Positions 45,171 through 54,170 of a stretch of 64,000 nucleotides of DNA are shown here, piece after piece. The notes below the pieces were generated by a model that was given only the letters and a program-made list of their open reading frames with translations, did no database searches and was not told the origin of the DNA. This stretch comes from Clavibacter nebraskensis NCPPB 2581 (GTDB taxonomy: Bacteria > Actinomycetota > Actinomycetes > Actinomycetales > Microbacteriaceae): positions 2,170,001 to 2,234,000 of the forward strand of contig NC_020891.1 in the NCBI RefSeq assembly GCF_000355695.1. Reading direction: 5' to 3'. The number at the start of each line of letters is the position of its first letter. The first letter of the stretch is position 1. Position numbers and translations under genes: made by a program.

Positions 45171-46112
45171 TTGGGCCCCAATCGCTGGCGTCGTCACGGT
45201 AGGATCGGGCGCCTGGAGCGGCGAGCCGGTCGGGTCGGGAGGCCCGCGCGCGTCTCGCGGAGGCTCATCGCGGAGGCGGCCCTCGAGGTCGGCCTGAGCA
45301 CCCTCACCCTCACCTCCCTCGCGCACCGCCTCGGGGTCGACCACTCGACGCTGTACCGGCACGTCGCCAGCCGCGACGACATCGTCCTGCTCGCGTGCGA
45401 CACCGCCATCGCGCGCATGGACTGGCCGACCGTCCCCGACGCGCCCGCCGCGCGGCTCACCGCGCCCGACGACACCTCGTGGCGCACCTACCTCGAGCAG
45501 GCCGTCGAGCGCGTGTGGGACATGTACGACCGGCACCCGGGCCTCGCCAGCGCCATCCACCACCTCGACACGGCGCCCGACCAGGTCGTCCTGCGCTTCA
45601 CCGGGGCGATCGGCGACCTCACCCGCATGGGCTTCGCGGAGGCGGAGGCCGTGCTGGTCCTCGACACCGTCCTCGACATCGGCGTGGAGTCCTACGTCGG
45701 GTGGGAGCGCGTGCTGGCGGCGGGCGGCGGTGCGGGCGACCAGCCCGCGTCGTCGTCGCCCATCGTGGACTCCAGGATGCCCGCCGCCATGGGACGCGGG
45801 CTGCTCGCCCTGGCCGCCGAGGGGATCGCCGCCGACCACGCGGCCGACGCCGACGCCGCGGCGGCCACCCAGGCGTCCCGTCGCGGCGGACCCGCGCACT
45901 CCTCGGGCGCCCCCGACGCGCTGCACGCGCGCGAGGAGGAGGCCCAGCGCGACGCCCTCGGCACGATGGACCGCGTCACCGCCCGGTTCTCCGGCGAGGT
46001 GTCGACGGGATCCGCCGCGACGCCGCGCGACTGGTGGCGGCGCAAGCTCGGCGTGATCCTCGCGGGCGTGGGCGGGCTGCGCTCCCCCGCACCCGACGCG
46101 TCGGACCGCTAG
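45171..46112 (+). CDS. TetR/AcrR family transcriptional regulator
   Basis: About 300 residues. The HTH (SRRLIAEAALEVGLSTLTLTSLAHRLGVDHSTLYRHVASRDDIV) is a textbook TetR N terminus. The ligand-binding part is long and includes an Ala/Ser-rich insertion near 190-250. Start uncertain: TTG at 45171 is the only standard start upstream of the HTH, but a TAGGAT box (45200-45205) seven bases before an in-frame CTG at 45213 fits the local leaderless pattern and gives a more typical N terminus (ERRAGRVGRPARVSRR). Divergent from the S9 peptidase gene, a plausible target. Stop overlaps the convergent SGNH gene. Confidence 0.82.
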   Translation: MGPNRWRRHGRIGRLERRAGRVGRPARVSRRLIAEAALEVGLSTLTLTSLAHRLGVDHSTLYRHVASRDDIVLLACDTAIARMDWPTVPDAPAARLTAPDDTSWRTYLEQAVERVWDMYDRHPGLASAIHHLDTAPDQVVLRFTGAIGDLTRMGFAEAEAVLVLDTVLDIGVESYVGWERVLAAGGGAGDQPASSSPIVDSRMPAAMGRGLLALAAEGIAADHAADADAAAATQASRRGGPAHSSGAPDALHAREEEAQRDALGTMDRVTARFSGEVSTGSAATPRDWWRRKLGVILAGVGGLRSPAPDASDR

Positions 46113-46708
46113 GGCCGGGCCGGCCCGTCCGCGTCGTCGGCGCCCGCGTCGTCCCCGGCGTCCCGCGCGGCGAGCACGGGCGCGAGCACCGCGCGGACCG
46201 CCTGGGCCCCGTCGTCGTTCAGGTGCAGCCGGTCGTCCGTGAGCGTGGGGTCGAGCTCGCCGTCGCCGAAGCCGAGGGCGGGCCACAGGTCGACGTGCTC
46301 GGCGCGGACCGCCGGCGCGTACTGGCGGATGTGCACGTTGACCACGCGGATCCGCTCGGCGTGCTCGCGACCGCGGGGCGGCACGGTGAGGACGACGATC
46401 CGGGCCGCAGGCAGGTCGCGTCGGAGTTGCGCGAGGATCGTCTCCAGCGCGCGGACGGTCGCCTCCGGACCGCGGCGCGCGGCGCCGAGGTCGTGCGTGC
46501 CGCAGGACAGCACGACGGTCGCGGGATCCGCGGACACCGCGTCCGGCAGGAGCGCGAGCACGTCGTCGGTGGTCTGGCCGGCCCGCCCGAGGTCCACGAT
46601 CCGCGTCTCCGCGTCGTCGCCGTCGGATCCGCGGACGATGGCGCCCCAGCCGCCGTCCCCGGTGAGGCTGTCGCCCAGCAGGACGGTCGTGCGCGTGCGC
46701 GGTGCCAT
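46109..46708 (-). CDS. SGNH/GDSL hydrolase-like protein
   Basis: 199 residues. Block I GDSLTGDGGWG with the catalytic serine, block II Gly in LGRAGQTT, block V DDRLHLN with the Asp-x-x-His pair. Block III, normally GxND, reads GTHD, so the oxyanion-hole asparagine is replaced by His; activity may be altered. Likely an esterase/lipase of broad type. Start chosen at the ATG after AGAGGCGG; an upstream in-frame ATG lacks a site. The stop codons of this gene and the TetR gene overlap in CTAG. Confidence 0.82.
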   Translation of the reverse strand: MAPRTRTTVLLGDSLTGDGGWGAIVRGSDGDDAETRIVDLGRAGQTTDDVLALLPDAVSADPATVVLSCGTHDLGAARRGPEATVRALETILAQLRRDLPAARIVVLTVPPRGREHAERIRVVNVHIRQYAPAVRAEHVDLWPALGFGDGELDPTLTDDRLHLNDDGAQAVRAVLAPVLAARDAGDDAGADDADGPARP

Positions 46709-46784
46709 GGATCCGCCTCTCGTCGTGCCCATCATGGTCCCCGCACCCGCGGAAGTCACCGGCCGGGCGCCCGCCTCGGCGGCG

Positions 46785-47225
46785 CTACCGACGCGACACC
46801 CGCCGCCACCAGCGGCGCCGGCGCGGGGAGAGCACGAGCACGGCGACGGCGATGAGGAGCGGGAGGGACAGGATCGCGGCGACCAGGGCGCCCGCCTGCC
46901 CGGGGTTCAGGGGGATGCCGAGCACGTCGATGGTCACGCGCGACGCGGCGCCGTCGGTGAGGTCGGTGATGCTGCGGTCGTCGGCCGCGTCCACCGGCAC
47001 GGGCTTCCACGCCTCGGCGGCCGCGGGGTCGGGCGTCGTCGAGTCCGACGGCGTCCGCGCCGCGGCCGATCCGTCGCCCGAGATGATCGCGAGGTCGGCG
47101 CGCGCCTGCACGGGCGCGGACACGCTCATCGTCACGGCGGTCGCGAGGCCGGCCGACGCGAGGGCGATGCCCACGAGGGTCAGGAGGATCAGGCCGACGC
47201 GCGGGGCCCCGATCCGCCGGCTCAC
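46785..47225 (-). CDS. Hypothetical two-helix membrane protein
   Basis: 146 residues: N-terminal helix (VGLILLTLVGIALASAGLATAVTMSV), an extracytoplasmic loop rich in Ala, Asp and Ser with ASRVTIDVLGIPLNPG, and a C-terminal helix (GALVAAILSLPLLIAVAVLVL) with an Arg-rich tail. The GTG start overlaps the stop of the epimerase-like gene upstream (GTGA), so they form an operon. No family recognised. Confidence 0.7.
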   Translation of the reverse strand: MSRRIGAPRVGLILLTLVGIALASAGLATAVTMSVSAPVQARADLAIISGDGSAAARTPSDSTTPDPAAAEAWKPVPVDAADDRSITDLTDGAASRVTIDVLGIPLNPGQAGALVAAILSLPLLIAVAVLVLSPRRRRWWRRVSRR

Positions 47226-48748
47226 CGTGCGGCCCCGTCTGGGGCCGGCTCGGCCTCGCGGCGCTTGGTCGCGGCGAGCGCCTTCGCGGTGATGCGGGTG
47301 GCCATCGACGTGAAGATCACGCCGTGGAAGGGCAGGATCGAGAACCAGTAGAGCCGGCCGGCGAGGCCGGACGGGAAGAAGATCGCGCGCTGCCGGTAGT
47401 CGCTGCCGCCGCCCTCGCGGGGCGTGGAGCTGAGCTCGAGCCAGGCCTCGCCGGGCAGCTTCATCTCCGCGCGCAGCCGGAGTGAGGATCCGCGCTCGAT
47501 GTGCTCGACGCGCCAGAAGTCGAGCGCGTCGCCCGTCTGCAACGTGGTCGCGCTGCGGCGGCCGCGGCGCAGGCCCACGCCGCCGACGAGCTTGTCCATC
47601 CACCCGCGCGCGGCCCAGGCGACCGGCAGCGAGTACCAGCCGTTGTCGCCGCCGATCGACTCGATCACGGCCCAGAGGTCCTCGGGCGCGGCGTCGGTCG
47701 CGCGCTCCTTGAGGTCGAGGTAGACGGTGTGGCCCGACCACTCGGGGTCGCTCGGCAGCAGGTCGCTGGGCGCGCCGACCACGGCGGAGTCCTTCCAGCT
47801 GGTCTCGACGACGCCGTCGCGCATCTTGCCGAGGGCGAGGCGCACGGCGCGGCGGTAGCCGGTGAGGCCGCCGTCGGGGTCGGGGACGTAGGCGGAGATG
47901 TCGTGCTCGCCCATCACGCAGTCGTACTGGAGCGACTCGATGATGGGCACGGCCAGCGAGCGCGGGATCGGCGTGACGACGTTGACCCAGTGCGCGGCGA
48001 GGCGCGGGGCGAAGACGGGGATGGAGGCGATGGGACGCTGCGGCAGGCCGGCTTCGACCGCGTACCCGTTCAGCATCTGGCCGTAGCGGAGCACGTCGGG
48101 CCCGCCGATGTCGAAGGTGCGGTTGAGGTCGTCGGGCAGGTCGGCCGCGGCGACGAGGTAGTAGAGGACGTCGCGGATCGCGATGGGCTGGATGAAGTTG
48201 CGCACCCAGCCGGGCGCGGGCATGAAGGGCAGGACCTCGGTGAGGTGGCGGATCATCTCGAACGACGTGGAGCCGGATCCGATGACCACGCCCGCCTGCA
48301 GCGCGATGGTGGGCACGCCGCTCGCGAGGAGCACGTCGCCGACGGCCTTGCGGCTCGCGAGGTGCTTCGAGAGCTCGTCGGAGTCCGGGTGCAGCCCGCC
48401 GAGGTAGACGATGCGGCCGACGCCCGCGGCCTTCGCGGCGGTCGCGACGTGCTCGGCGGAGGCGCGCTCCGAGGAGGCGAAGTCGCCCGTGGATCCCATG
48501 CCGTGCACGAGGTAGTAGAGGACGTCGACGCCGTCGACCGCGGGATCGAGGGTGGCGGCGTCGGCGAGGTCGCCGCGCACCACCTCCACGTCGTCGCGCC
48601 ACGGCACGTCGGTGAGGCGACGGGGATCCCGCACGAGGACTCGCACCCGGAAGCCGGCCTCGAGGAGGCGGGGCACGAGCCGGCCGCCGATGTAGCCCGT
48701 CGCTCCGGTCACGAGGGCGAGACGGGAGGCGGCGCTCGGCGATGTCAT
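47222..48748 (-). CDS. NAD(P)H-binding epimerase-like protein with DUF2867
   Basis: 508 residues. N-terminal extended-SDR/NmrA-type Rossmann domain (VTGATGYIGGRLVPRLLEAG, VLVRDPRRL) to about 300, then a DUF2867 domain (LWAVIESIGGDNGWYSLPVAWAARGWMDKLVGGVGLRRGRR and RLYWFSILPFHGVIF). Same architecture as the YbjT-like oxidoreductases of unknown substrate. The ATG is six bases from a TAGCGT box with GAGGGA in between. Operon with the small membrane protein downstream. Confidence 0.88.
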   Translation of the reverse strand: MTSPSAASRLALVTGATGYIGGRLVPRLLEAGFRVRVLVRDPRRLTDVPWRDDVEVVRGDLADAATLDPAVDGVDVLYYLVHGMGSTGDFASSERASAEHVATAAKAAGVGRIVYLGGLHPDSDELSKHLASRKAVGDVLLASGVPTIALQAGVVIGSGSTSFEMIRHLTEVLPFMPAPGWVRNFIQPIAIRDVLYYLVAAADLPDDLNRTFDIGGPDVLRYGQMLNGYAVEAGLPQRPIASIPVFAPRLAAHWVNVVTPIPRSLAVPIIESLQYDCVMGEHDISAYVPDPDGGLTGYRRAVRLALGKMRDGVVETSWKDSAVVGAPSDLLPSDPEWSGHTVYLDLKERATDAAPEDLWAVIESIGGDNGWYSLPVAWAARGWMDKLVGGVGLRRGRRSATTLQTGDALDFWRVEHIERGSSLRLRAEMKLPGEAWLELSSTPREGGGSDYRQRAIFFPSGLAGRLYWFSILPFHGVIFTSMATRITAKALAATKRREAEPAPDGAAR

Positions 48749-48754
48749 TCCCTC

Positions 48755-48760
48755 ACGCTA
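48755..48760 (-). promoter_or_regulatory. -10 box (TAGCGT), 6 nt before ATG
   Basis: Minus-strand TAGCGT ends six bases before the ATG at 48748, spacer GAGGGA. Confidence 0.5.
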
Positions 48761-48833
48761 GGCAATCAGCCTGGCAAGCGGCTCCCAGGAGCCGGGACAG
48801 CGGGTGGGCGACGCCTGCGTCCCCGCCCGCGGA

Positions 48834-49607
48834 TCAGCCCTCGGCGGACTCGAGCTCGGCGAGGTACCGGCGCCAGGTGGCGCCGTGCTCGGCCTCGCAC
48901 GTCGCCCAGTCCACCGGGCTGCCGTGGACGAGGTCCTCGAGCAGGTCGAGGTGCAGGCGCCAGCTGGCCTTGATCACGTTCGCGATGCCGGCCGGGAGGA
49001 AGCCGGAGACCGTGACGCCGATCTCCGTCTGCCGGTCGCGCGGACCGCCGGGCACCTCGTGGAGGCGGATGAGGAAGCGGGCCGAGACCTCGCCCTCGTG
49101 GACGAACGTGTAGTCGATCGCCCGCCCCTCCTCGAAGCGCGTGACGACCCCGCCGGACGCGGAGGCGAGGCTGCGGTCGGGCACCGTCATCCACACGAAC
49201 CAGAACTCGCCGCCGTCCCCCTGCTCGATGGACGCCTCGGCGAGCCAGCCGGAGACCATGTCGGCGTCGGAGACCGCGTCCCACACGATGAGCGGCGGCA
49301 GGTCGACGAGCCGGCGGAAGACGAACTCGTACGGGAGGAAGACGGTGGACTCGCGGGCCTCGGAGAAGAAGGCGCCGGGGAGGGCGCGGAACCGGGTGCG
49401 GACGGCGCCCGGATCGGCGTCCCGGTCGTCGTCGAGGCCGGCGGACTCGGGCATGCCCTCGTCGAGCTCGCGGGACGCGAGGCGCGCCTCGGCGGCCTCG
49501 GTGTGCTCGAGGGCCGGGGCGCCGCCGCGGCGGGAGCGGGTCGCACCGTCGGCGTGCAGGTCGGACGCCTCGCGGGGGGCCTGTCCGGGGGTGTGTTCGG
49601 GATCCAC
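48834..49607 (-). CDS. SRPBCC (START/AHSA1-like) domain protein
   Basis: 257 residues. The C-terminal part (from about 85) has the helix-grip layout of SRPBCC proteins: VFLPYEFVFRRLVDLPPLIVWDAVSDADMVSGWL, then a long strand segment and a C-terminal helix (WRLHLDLLEDLVHG, WRRYLAELESAEG). The first 80 residues are charged and disordered. SRPBCC proteins bind hydrophobic ligands; the ligand here is unknown. GTG start lies six bases from a TAGGCT box and has no ribosome site, suggesting a leaderless transcript. Confidence 0.8.
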   Translation of the reverse strand: MDPEHTPGQAPREASDLHADGATRSRRGGAPALEHTEAAEARLASRELDEGMPESAGLDDDRDADPGAVRTRFRALPGAFFSEARESTVFLPYEFVFRRLVDLPPLIVWDAVSDADMVSGWLAEASIEQGDGGEFWFVWMTVPDRSLASASGGVVTRFEEGRAIDYTFVHEGEVSARFLIRLHEVPGGPRDRQTEIGVTVSGFLPAGIANVIKASWRLHLDLLEDLVHGSPVDWATCEAEHGATWRRYLAELESAEG

Positions 49608-49613
49608 GTGCCG

Positions 49614-49619
49614 AGCCTA
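49614..49619 (-). promoter_or_regulatory. -10 box (TAGGCT), 6 nt before GTG
   Basis: Minus-strand TAGGCT ends six bases before the GTG at 49607; spacer CGGCAC has no ribosome site. Confidence 0.55.
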
Positions 49620-49780
49620 GATGCCGACCGCCGGTAGGGTCCGTGAATTCCACACAGGTGTCAGGGTGAGGAGGTCGAGGCCATGCGGACCGCGGGCCGC
49701 GCGTCTCGCCGACGGCCGCGGGGCCGCCCGTATCCTGGACGCCGGTCGACGGGCGGATCCGGGACCGGGACAGGACGAAG

Positions 49781-50719
49781 ATGCCTCGCACGCTCGCGCT
49801 CGCCGTCGACTTCGGCGGCACCAAGGTCGAGTCCGCGCTCGTGGACGACGCGGGCCGCGTGCTCGAGGGCAGCCGCTTCCGCGGCCCGACGGGGCCGGAG
49901 CGATCCGCCGACGAGCTGCTCGACGCCGTGCTCGGGGTCGCCCGCCGGGCCCTCGCCGCCCTGCCCGACGACGCCGTGGTCGTCGGCACCGGGCTCGCGG
50001 CGGCCGGCCCCGTCGACGTGCCGCACGGCCTCGTCTCGCCGCTCAACGTCGCCGCGTGGCGCGACTACCCGCTGCGCGACCGTGTCGCCGAGCTCACGCC
50101 CGACGTCCCCACGACGCTCCAGATGGACGGCCTCGCGATCACGCTCGCCGAGCACTGGGTCGGCGCCGGCCGAGGCCACGACCACGTGATGGGGATGATC
50201 GTCTCCACCGGGATCGGCGGCGGGCTCGTGCTCGGCGGCCGCACCGCCGCGGGATCCACGGGCAACGCCGGCCACATCGGCCACGTCGAGGTCGCCGGGT
50301 TCGACGACCCGTGCACGTGCGGCGGGCGGGGGTGCGTCGAGGCGATCGCGTCGGGACCGAGGAGCGTCGCGTGGGCGCGCGCGCAGGGGTGGACGGGATC
50401 CACCGGCGAGGACCTGGCCGCCTCCTACCGCGACGGCGACGAGACGGCCGTCGCGGCCGTGCGGCGCGCGGGCCTCGCGATCGGCCGCGCCGTCGCGTCG
50501 GCCAGCTCGCTCGTGGACCTCGACGTCGTGGCGATCGGCGGCGGGTTCAGCCGCGTCACGCCCGACCTCTTCGACATGATCCGCGAGCCCATCGCCCTCC
50601 GCGAGCAGTTCGGCTTCGTCACGAAGACGCGCGTCGTGCCCTCCGGCCTCTCCTCGGACGGCCCGATCATCGGCGCGGGCGCCCTCGTGCACCGCCGGGA
50701 GATGGTCCCGAGCTTCTGA
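49781..50719 (+). CDS. ROK family sugar kinase
   Basis: 312 residues. ATP-binding AVDFGGTKVESALVD at the N terminus, ROK zinc site GHIGHVEVAGFDDPCTCGGRGCVEAIASG with a His and three cysteines, and VAIGGGFSRV near the C terminus. No N-terminal HTH, so it is a kinase (glucokinase, fructokinase or N-acetylmannosamine kinase type) and not a ROK repressor. A TATCCT box near 49,730 would give a leader of about 40 bases. Convergent with the CynX-type MFS gene, 18 bases apart. Confidence 0.92.
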   Translation: MPRTLALAVDFGGTKVESALVDDAGRVLEGSRFRGPTGPERSADELLDAVLGVARRALAALPDDAVVVGTGLAAAGPVDVPHGLVSPLNVAAWRDYPLRDRVAELTPDVPTTLQMDGLAITLAEHWVGAGRGHDHVMGMIVSTGIGGGLVLGGRTAAGSTGNAGHIGHVEVAGFDDPCTCGGRGCVEAIASGPRSVAWARAQGWTGSTGEDLAASYRDGDETAVAAVRRAGLAIGRAVASASSLVDLDVVAIGGGFSRVTPDLFDMIREPIALREQFGFVTKTRVVPSGLSSDGPIIGAGALVHRREMVPSF

Positions 50720-50737
50720 GCCCGCCGCCGGAGCGGG

Positions 50738-52003
50738 TCAGCGCTCGCGGACGGCCTCGCGGGGCGCACGGTCCCAGGTGTCCTCGAGCATGCGCGGCCG
50801 CGCGAGGTAGAAGCCGGACGCGGACGCCACCGCGACCATGGCGAACAGCATGAGCAGCGGCGCGGTCCAGCCGCCGGTCGCCTCGTGCAGCACGCCGAAC
50901 ATGAGCGGGCCGATCGCGCCGATCGAGTAGCCGATGCCCTGCACGAAGCCGCTCAGCGCGACCACTCCCCCGTGCGTGCGGGTGCGGAGGTTGATGAGCA
51001 CGAAGACGAGCGGGAACAGCAGCGGGCCGGATCCCGCGGCCGCCACCCAGAGCAGCGGCGCGGCGGCGGGGGCGACCAGGAGGCCGACGTAGCCGACGAC
51101 GACGAAGAGCACGCCGACCTGGATCAGCGTGCCGACGTTCTTCATGCGCGCCGCGAGCAGCGGCATGATGATCGCCGCCGGCAGCCCCATGAACCCGAAC
51201 ACGGCGAGCAGCGCGCCCGACGCGACGGGCGTCTGCCCCGCGGTGTCCTGCAGGAGCGCGGGCAGCCAGGCGAACATCGCGTACGCGTTGAAGGACGAGG
51301 CCGCCTGGATCCCCACGAGCGCCCACGCGACCGGCGAGCGGAACACGCGGCCGGTGACGGCGGCGGGCGCCTCCTCCACCTGGTCGAGGGCGGCCGCGGC
51401 GGCGCGCTCGCGGCGGGTGTCGCGGCGGTGCTGGACGAGGAGCGCCACCCACGGCACGAGCGCGACGACGGCGACCGTGGCCCACGCGCCGATCGCGACG
51501 CGCCAGCCCGCACTGTCGGCCAGCGGCGCGGCCACGAGCGAGGGCACGCCCGTGCTGATCGACATCATCACGGTGGTGAGCGAGGTGAGCGGCCCGATCC
51601 GGCCGGGGAAGTACTTCTTCACGAGCGGCGGCAGGAGCACGTTGCCGAGGCCCATGCCCGCGAGCGACAGGATCGTGCCGATGCCGAAGACGACCACCGT
51701 GTCGGATGAGGCCCGCAGCAGGTGCCCGACGACCATGGCGACGAGACCCACCACCACGGTGAGCTCGAGGCCGAGACGGCGCGAGATCGCGGGCGCGAGA
51801 AGGCCGAAGAGCGCGAAGCACACGGGCGGCAGCGCGCCGAGGACGCCTATCGAGACGGAGTCGAGCGGCACGTCGCGGCCGATCTCGTCGACGATCGGCG
51901 AGAAGACGGCGACGGCCGTCCGGAGGTTGAGGGCGACCAGCACGATGCCGACCAGGGCGAGGAGGGCACCCGCACGGGGAGCTGCGGGAGTCGTCGTCAC
52001 CAC
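50738..52003 (-). CDS. CynX/NimT family MFS transporter
   Basis: 421 residues, about 12 helices. N terminus ALVGIVLVALNLRTAVAVFSPIVDEIG is the hallmark of CynX/NimT proteins, and GAGMG LGNVLLPPLVKKYFP-like sequence marks the helix 4-5 region. Family members import cyanate or export nitroimidazole-type compounds; the substrate here is unknown. Tail is charged. Upstream gap of 34 bases to a divergent gene holds a promoter for each. Confidence 0.85.
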   Translation of the reverse strand: MVTTTPAAPRAGALLALVGIVLVALNLRTAVAVFSPIVDEIGRDVPLDSVSIGVLGALPPVCFALFGLLAPAISRRLGLELTVVVGLVAMVVGHLLRASSDTVVVFGIGTILSLAGMGLGNVLLPPLVKKYFPGRIGPLTSLTTVMMSISTGVPSLVAAPLADSAGWRVAIGAWATVAVVALVPWVALLVQHRRDTRRERAAAAALDQVEEAPAAVTGRVFRSPVAWALVGIQAASSFNAYAMFAWLPALLQDTAGQTPVASGALLAVFGFMGLPAAIIMPLLAARMKNVGTLIQVGVLFVVVGYVGLLVAPAAAPLLWVAAAGSGPLLFPLVFVLINLRTRTHGGVVALSGFVQGIGYSIGAIGPLMFGVLHEATGGWTAPLLMLFAMVAVASASGFYLARPRMLEDTWDRAPREAVRER

Positions 52004-52024
52004 CAGATTCTACGGCGGCCGGAA

Positions 52025-52030
52025 TAGGCT
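52025..52030 (+). promoter_or_regulatory. -10 box (TAGGCT), 7 nt before ATG
   Basis: TAGGCT ends seven bases before the ATG at 52038; spacer CTCGGCC has no ribosome site. Confidence 0.55.
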
Positions 52031-52037
52031 CTCGGCC

Positions 52038-52739
52038 ATGAGCGAGATCTCCCGGCACCTGCCCCTCAGCCAGCGCGCGTCCCAGCCCGAGGCGAAGGTC
52101 ACGGGTGTCTGGAGCGACGAGATCGCCGACGTGCTCGACCGCACCGCCGACCTCCTCGCGTCCCTCGACGCCGACGGCTGGGAGGCGGCCAGCATGTGCG
52201 AGGGCTGGACCGTGCGCGACGTCGCCGGCCACATCGTCTGGCGGGTCGGCGCGAGCAACACCGCGATGGTGCGCACGGCGATCGGGTCCATGCGCCGCCG
52301 CCCGCACCTCAACCCCATGCACGCGATGGACGACCTCAGCGCCGACGAGGCGGAGCGCTCCCCAGAGGACCTGGTCGCGCGGATCCGCGCCATCGCCGCC
52401 GAGAAGCGCGCCGGGAAGGGCCGCAAGCGCCTCCCGGAGCTGCTCGAGGTGGTCGTGCACGCGTTCGACATCGCCCACGCGCTGAAGGCGGACCTCGAGC
52501 TCGACCACCGCGCGACCGGCGCCGTCGCCGTGGCGCGGGCCGCGATCGCGCCCGCGCAGGTCCGCGGGGTGCTCCGGGCGCGCACGCTCCGCGCGTCGGA
52601 CGCCGGCTGGAGCGTGGGCCACGGTCCCGCGATCGAGGCGACCGCGTCCACGCTGATCATGTATCTCTTCGGCCGCACTCCCCGCCCCCAGGGCGACGCG
52701 CCGGCCACGCCGGAGGACGGGGCCGCCGGCGAGGCCTAG
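52038..52739 (+). CDS. MDMPI-fold (mycothiol-dependent maleylpyruvate isomerase family) protein
   Basis: 233 residues. The N-terminal DinB-like MDMPI domain includes GWTVRDVAGHIVWRVGASN, with the His that coordinates metal, and VVVHAFDIAHAL later on. Family members use mycothiol as cofactor in S-transfer reactions. Leaderless-type promoter. The C-terminal tail is Pro/Gly-rich. Convergent with ribF; the last four bases overlap its stop. Confidence 0.85.
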   Translation: MSEISRHLPLSQRASQPEAKVTGVWSDEIADVLDRTADLLASLDADGWEAASMCEGWTVRDVAGHIVWRVGASNTAMVRTAIGSMRRRPHLNPMHAMDDLSADEAERSPEDLVARIRAIAAEKRAGKGRKRLPELLEVVVHAFDIAHALKADLELDHRATGAVAVARAAIAPAQVRGVLRARTLRASDAGWSVGHGPAIEATASTLIMYLFGRTPRPQGDAPATPEDGAAGEA

Positions 52740-53668
52740 GAGCCGAGCACGGCCCGGGTGCGCACCACGTCGTCTGTCATCTGCGCGATGAGCGGCTCGC
52801 GCCCCTCGTAGGCGACCATGCCGCGGATGCGCGCGACGAACACGACCTCGACCTCGTGGTCGTAGAGGTCGAGCGTCTCCTCGAGCACGAACGCCTCGAC
52901 GACGCGCGGCCGGACGCCCGCGAACGTCGGGTTCGTGCCGACGGAGATCGCGGACGGGTACGTGCGGTCGCCGTCGCGCAGCCAGCCCGCGTAGACGCCG
53001 TCGGCGGGGATGAGGCCCTCGGCCTCGGGCGACAGGTTCGCGGTGGGGAACCCGAGCTCGCGGCCGCGCTTCTCGCCGTGCACGACGAGGCCGCGGACCG
53101 CGGGCGCGCGGCCGAGCAGCTCGGCGGCGGCCTCGACGTCGCCGCGGTCCATGAGGTCGCGGATCCACGTGGAGGAGACCTTCCGGCTGCCGTCGGGCAT
53201 GACGTCGCCCACGACCACCGTGCGGAAGCCGTGGCGCTCGCCCAGGCGCGTGAGCGTGGCGGCGTCGCCCGCGCCCTGCGCGCCGAAGCGGAAGTCCTCC
53301 CCCACGAGCACGACGCGGGCGCGGAGGGCGTCGACCAGGACCGTGCTGGCGAACTCCTCCGGGCTGAGGCGCTGGAGGCGCTCGTCGAACGGGAGCATGA
53401 GGGTCGCGTCGACGCCGAGCTCGGCGAGCAGCTCGATCTTCTGCCGGTTGCTCACGAGGCTCTGCGGGCGCGCGGCGGGCGCGAGGAGCGCGGCCGGGTG
53501 CCGGTCGAACGTGACGACGGCGGACGACAGGCCCTCGTCGGCCGCGATGCCGAGGAGGCGCCGGATCACCGCGCGGTGGCCCGCGTGCACGCCGTCGAAC
53601 TTGCCGATGGTGACGGCGCTCGGCCCGAAGCCGCCCGGCACACCGGCCGGGTCGTGGACGACGAGCAC
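52736..53668 (-). CDS. ribF: Bifunctional riboflavin kinase / FAD synthetase
   Basis: 310 residues. Adenylyltransferase half: SAVTIGKFDGVHAGHRAVI (GxFDGxHxGH) and VSSTWIRDLM; kinase half: RGRELGFPTANLSP with the PTAN motif and DGVYAGWL. Converts riboflavin to FMN and FAD. GTG start two bases after the upstream membrane-protein stop, GGGGA 10 bases before; same strand and operon as the upstream genes. Confidence 0.95.
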   Translation of the reverse strand: MLVVHDPAGVPGGFGPSAVTIGKFDGVHAGHRAVIRRLLGIAADEGLSSAVVTFDRHPAALLAPAARPQSLVSNRQKIELLAELGVDATLMLPFDERLQRLSPEEFASTVLVDALRARVVLVGEDFRFGAQGAGDAATLTRLGERHGFRTVVVGDVMPDGSRKVSSTWIRDLMDRGDVEAAAELLGRAPAVRGLVVHGEKRGRELGFPTANLSPEAEGLIPADGVYAGWLRDGDRTYPSAISVGTNPTFAGVRPRVVEAFVLEETLDLYDHEVEVVFVARIRGMVAYEGREPLIAQMTDDVVRTRAVLGS

Positions 53669-53670
53669 GG

Positions 53671-54132
53671 TCAGCTGTCCCCGCGCACGGCGCGCTCGTC
53701 GACGGCGCTCACGCGCGAGCGGCCGCCGCGGCGCAGCCACCAGAGGCCGAGCACCGGCAGCACCAGCGGGATGAACACGTAGCCGTAGCCGTAGACCGAC
53801 CACACGCTGTCGTGCGGGAAGAGCTGGGAGTCGACGAGGCTCAGGGTGCCGACCACCAGCACGCCCACGAGCTCGAACGCGATCGTGGCGAACGCGATGC
53901 GGTACCAGCGTCGCGCGGCCTCCGGGGTGCGCGCGGGGGCGACGAGCGCGACCGTCGCGACGATGTAGACCACAGCCGCGAGCGCGGACAGCGCGTACGC
54001 GACGGGGGCCTCGTCGAACTTGGTGAGGATCTGGGTGACCGAGCGGCCCGTCGCGGCCAGGGCCAGCAGCCCGTAGAAGAAGACCAGGACCCGTCCGAGA
54101 CCGGTCATGCGCGAGGTACGGGAGTCAGTCAT
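53671..54132 (-). CDS. Four-helix membrane protein of unknown function
   Basis: 153 residues with helices around VLVFFYGLLALAATG, YALSALAAVVYIVATVALV, IAFATIAFELVGVLVVGTL and VFIPLVLPVLGLWWL. Conserved-looking loop SQLFPHDSVWSVYGYGY. The gene sits directly before ribF and 38 bases after another small membrane protein gene, which fits an ordered house-keeping group in related actinobacteria. A GATAAT-like -10 lies about ten bases upstream. Confidence 0.8.
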   Translation of the reverse strand: MTDSRTSRMTGLGRVLVFFYGLLALAATGRSVTQILTKFDEAPVAYALSALAAVVYIVATVALVAPARTPEAARRWYRIAFATIAFELVGVLVVGTLSLVDSQLFPHDSVWSVYGYGYVFIPLVLPVLGLWWLRRGGRSRVSAVDERAVRGDS

Positions 54133-54170
54133 GGCACCTGCGATTATCCCCTACCCGAGGGAGAGGGCGG

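Noticed and set aside
49683-50189. Open frame beginning before and overlapping the ROK kinase
   Set aside because: Ser/Arg/Pro-rich out-of-frame translation of the ROK gene.
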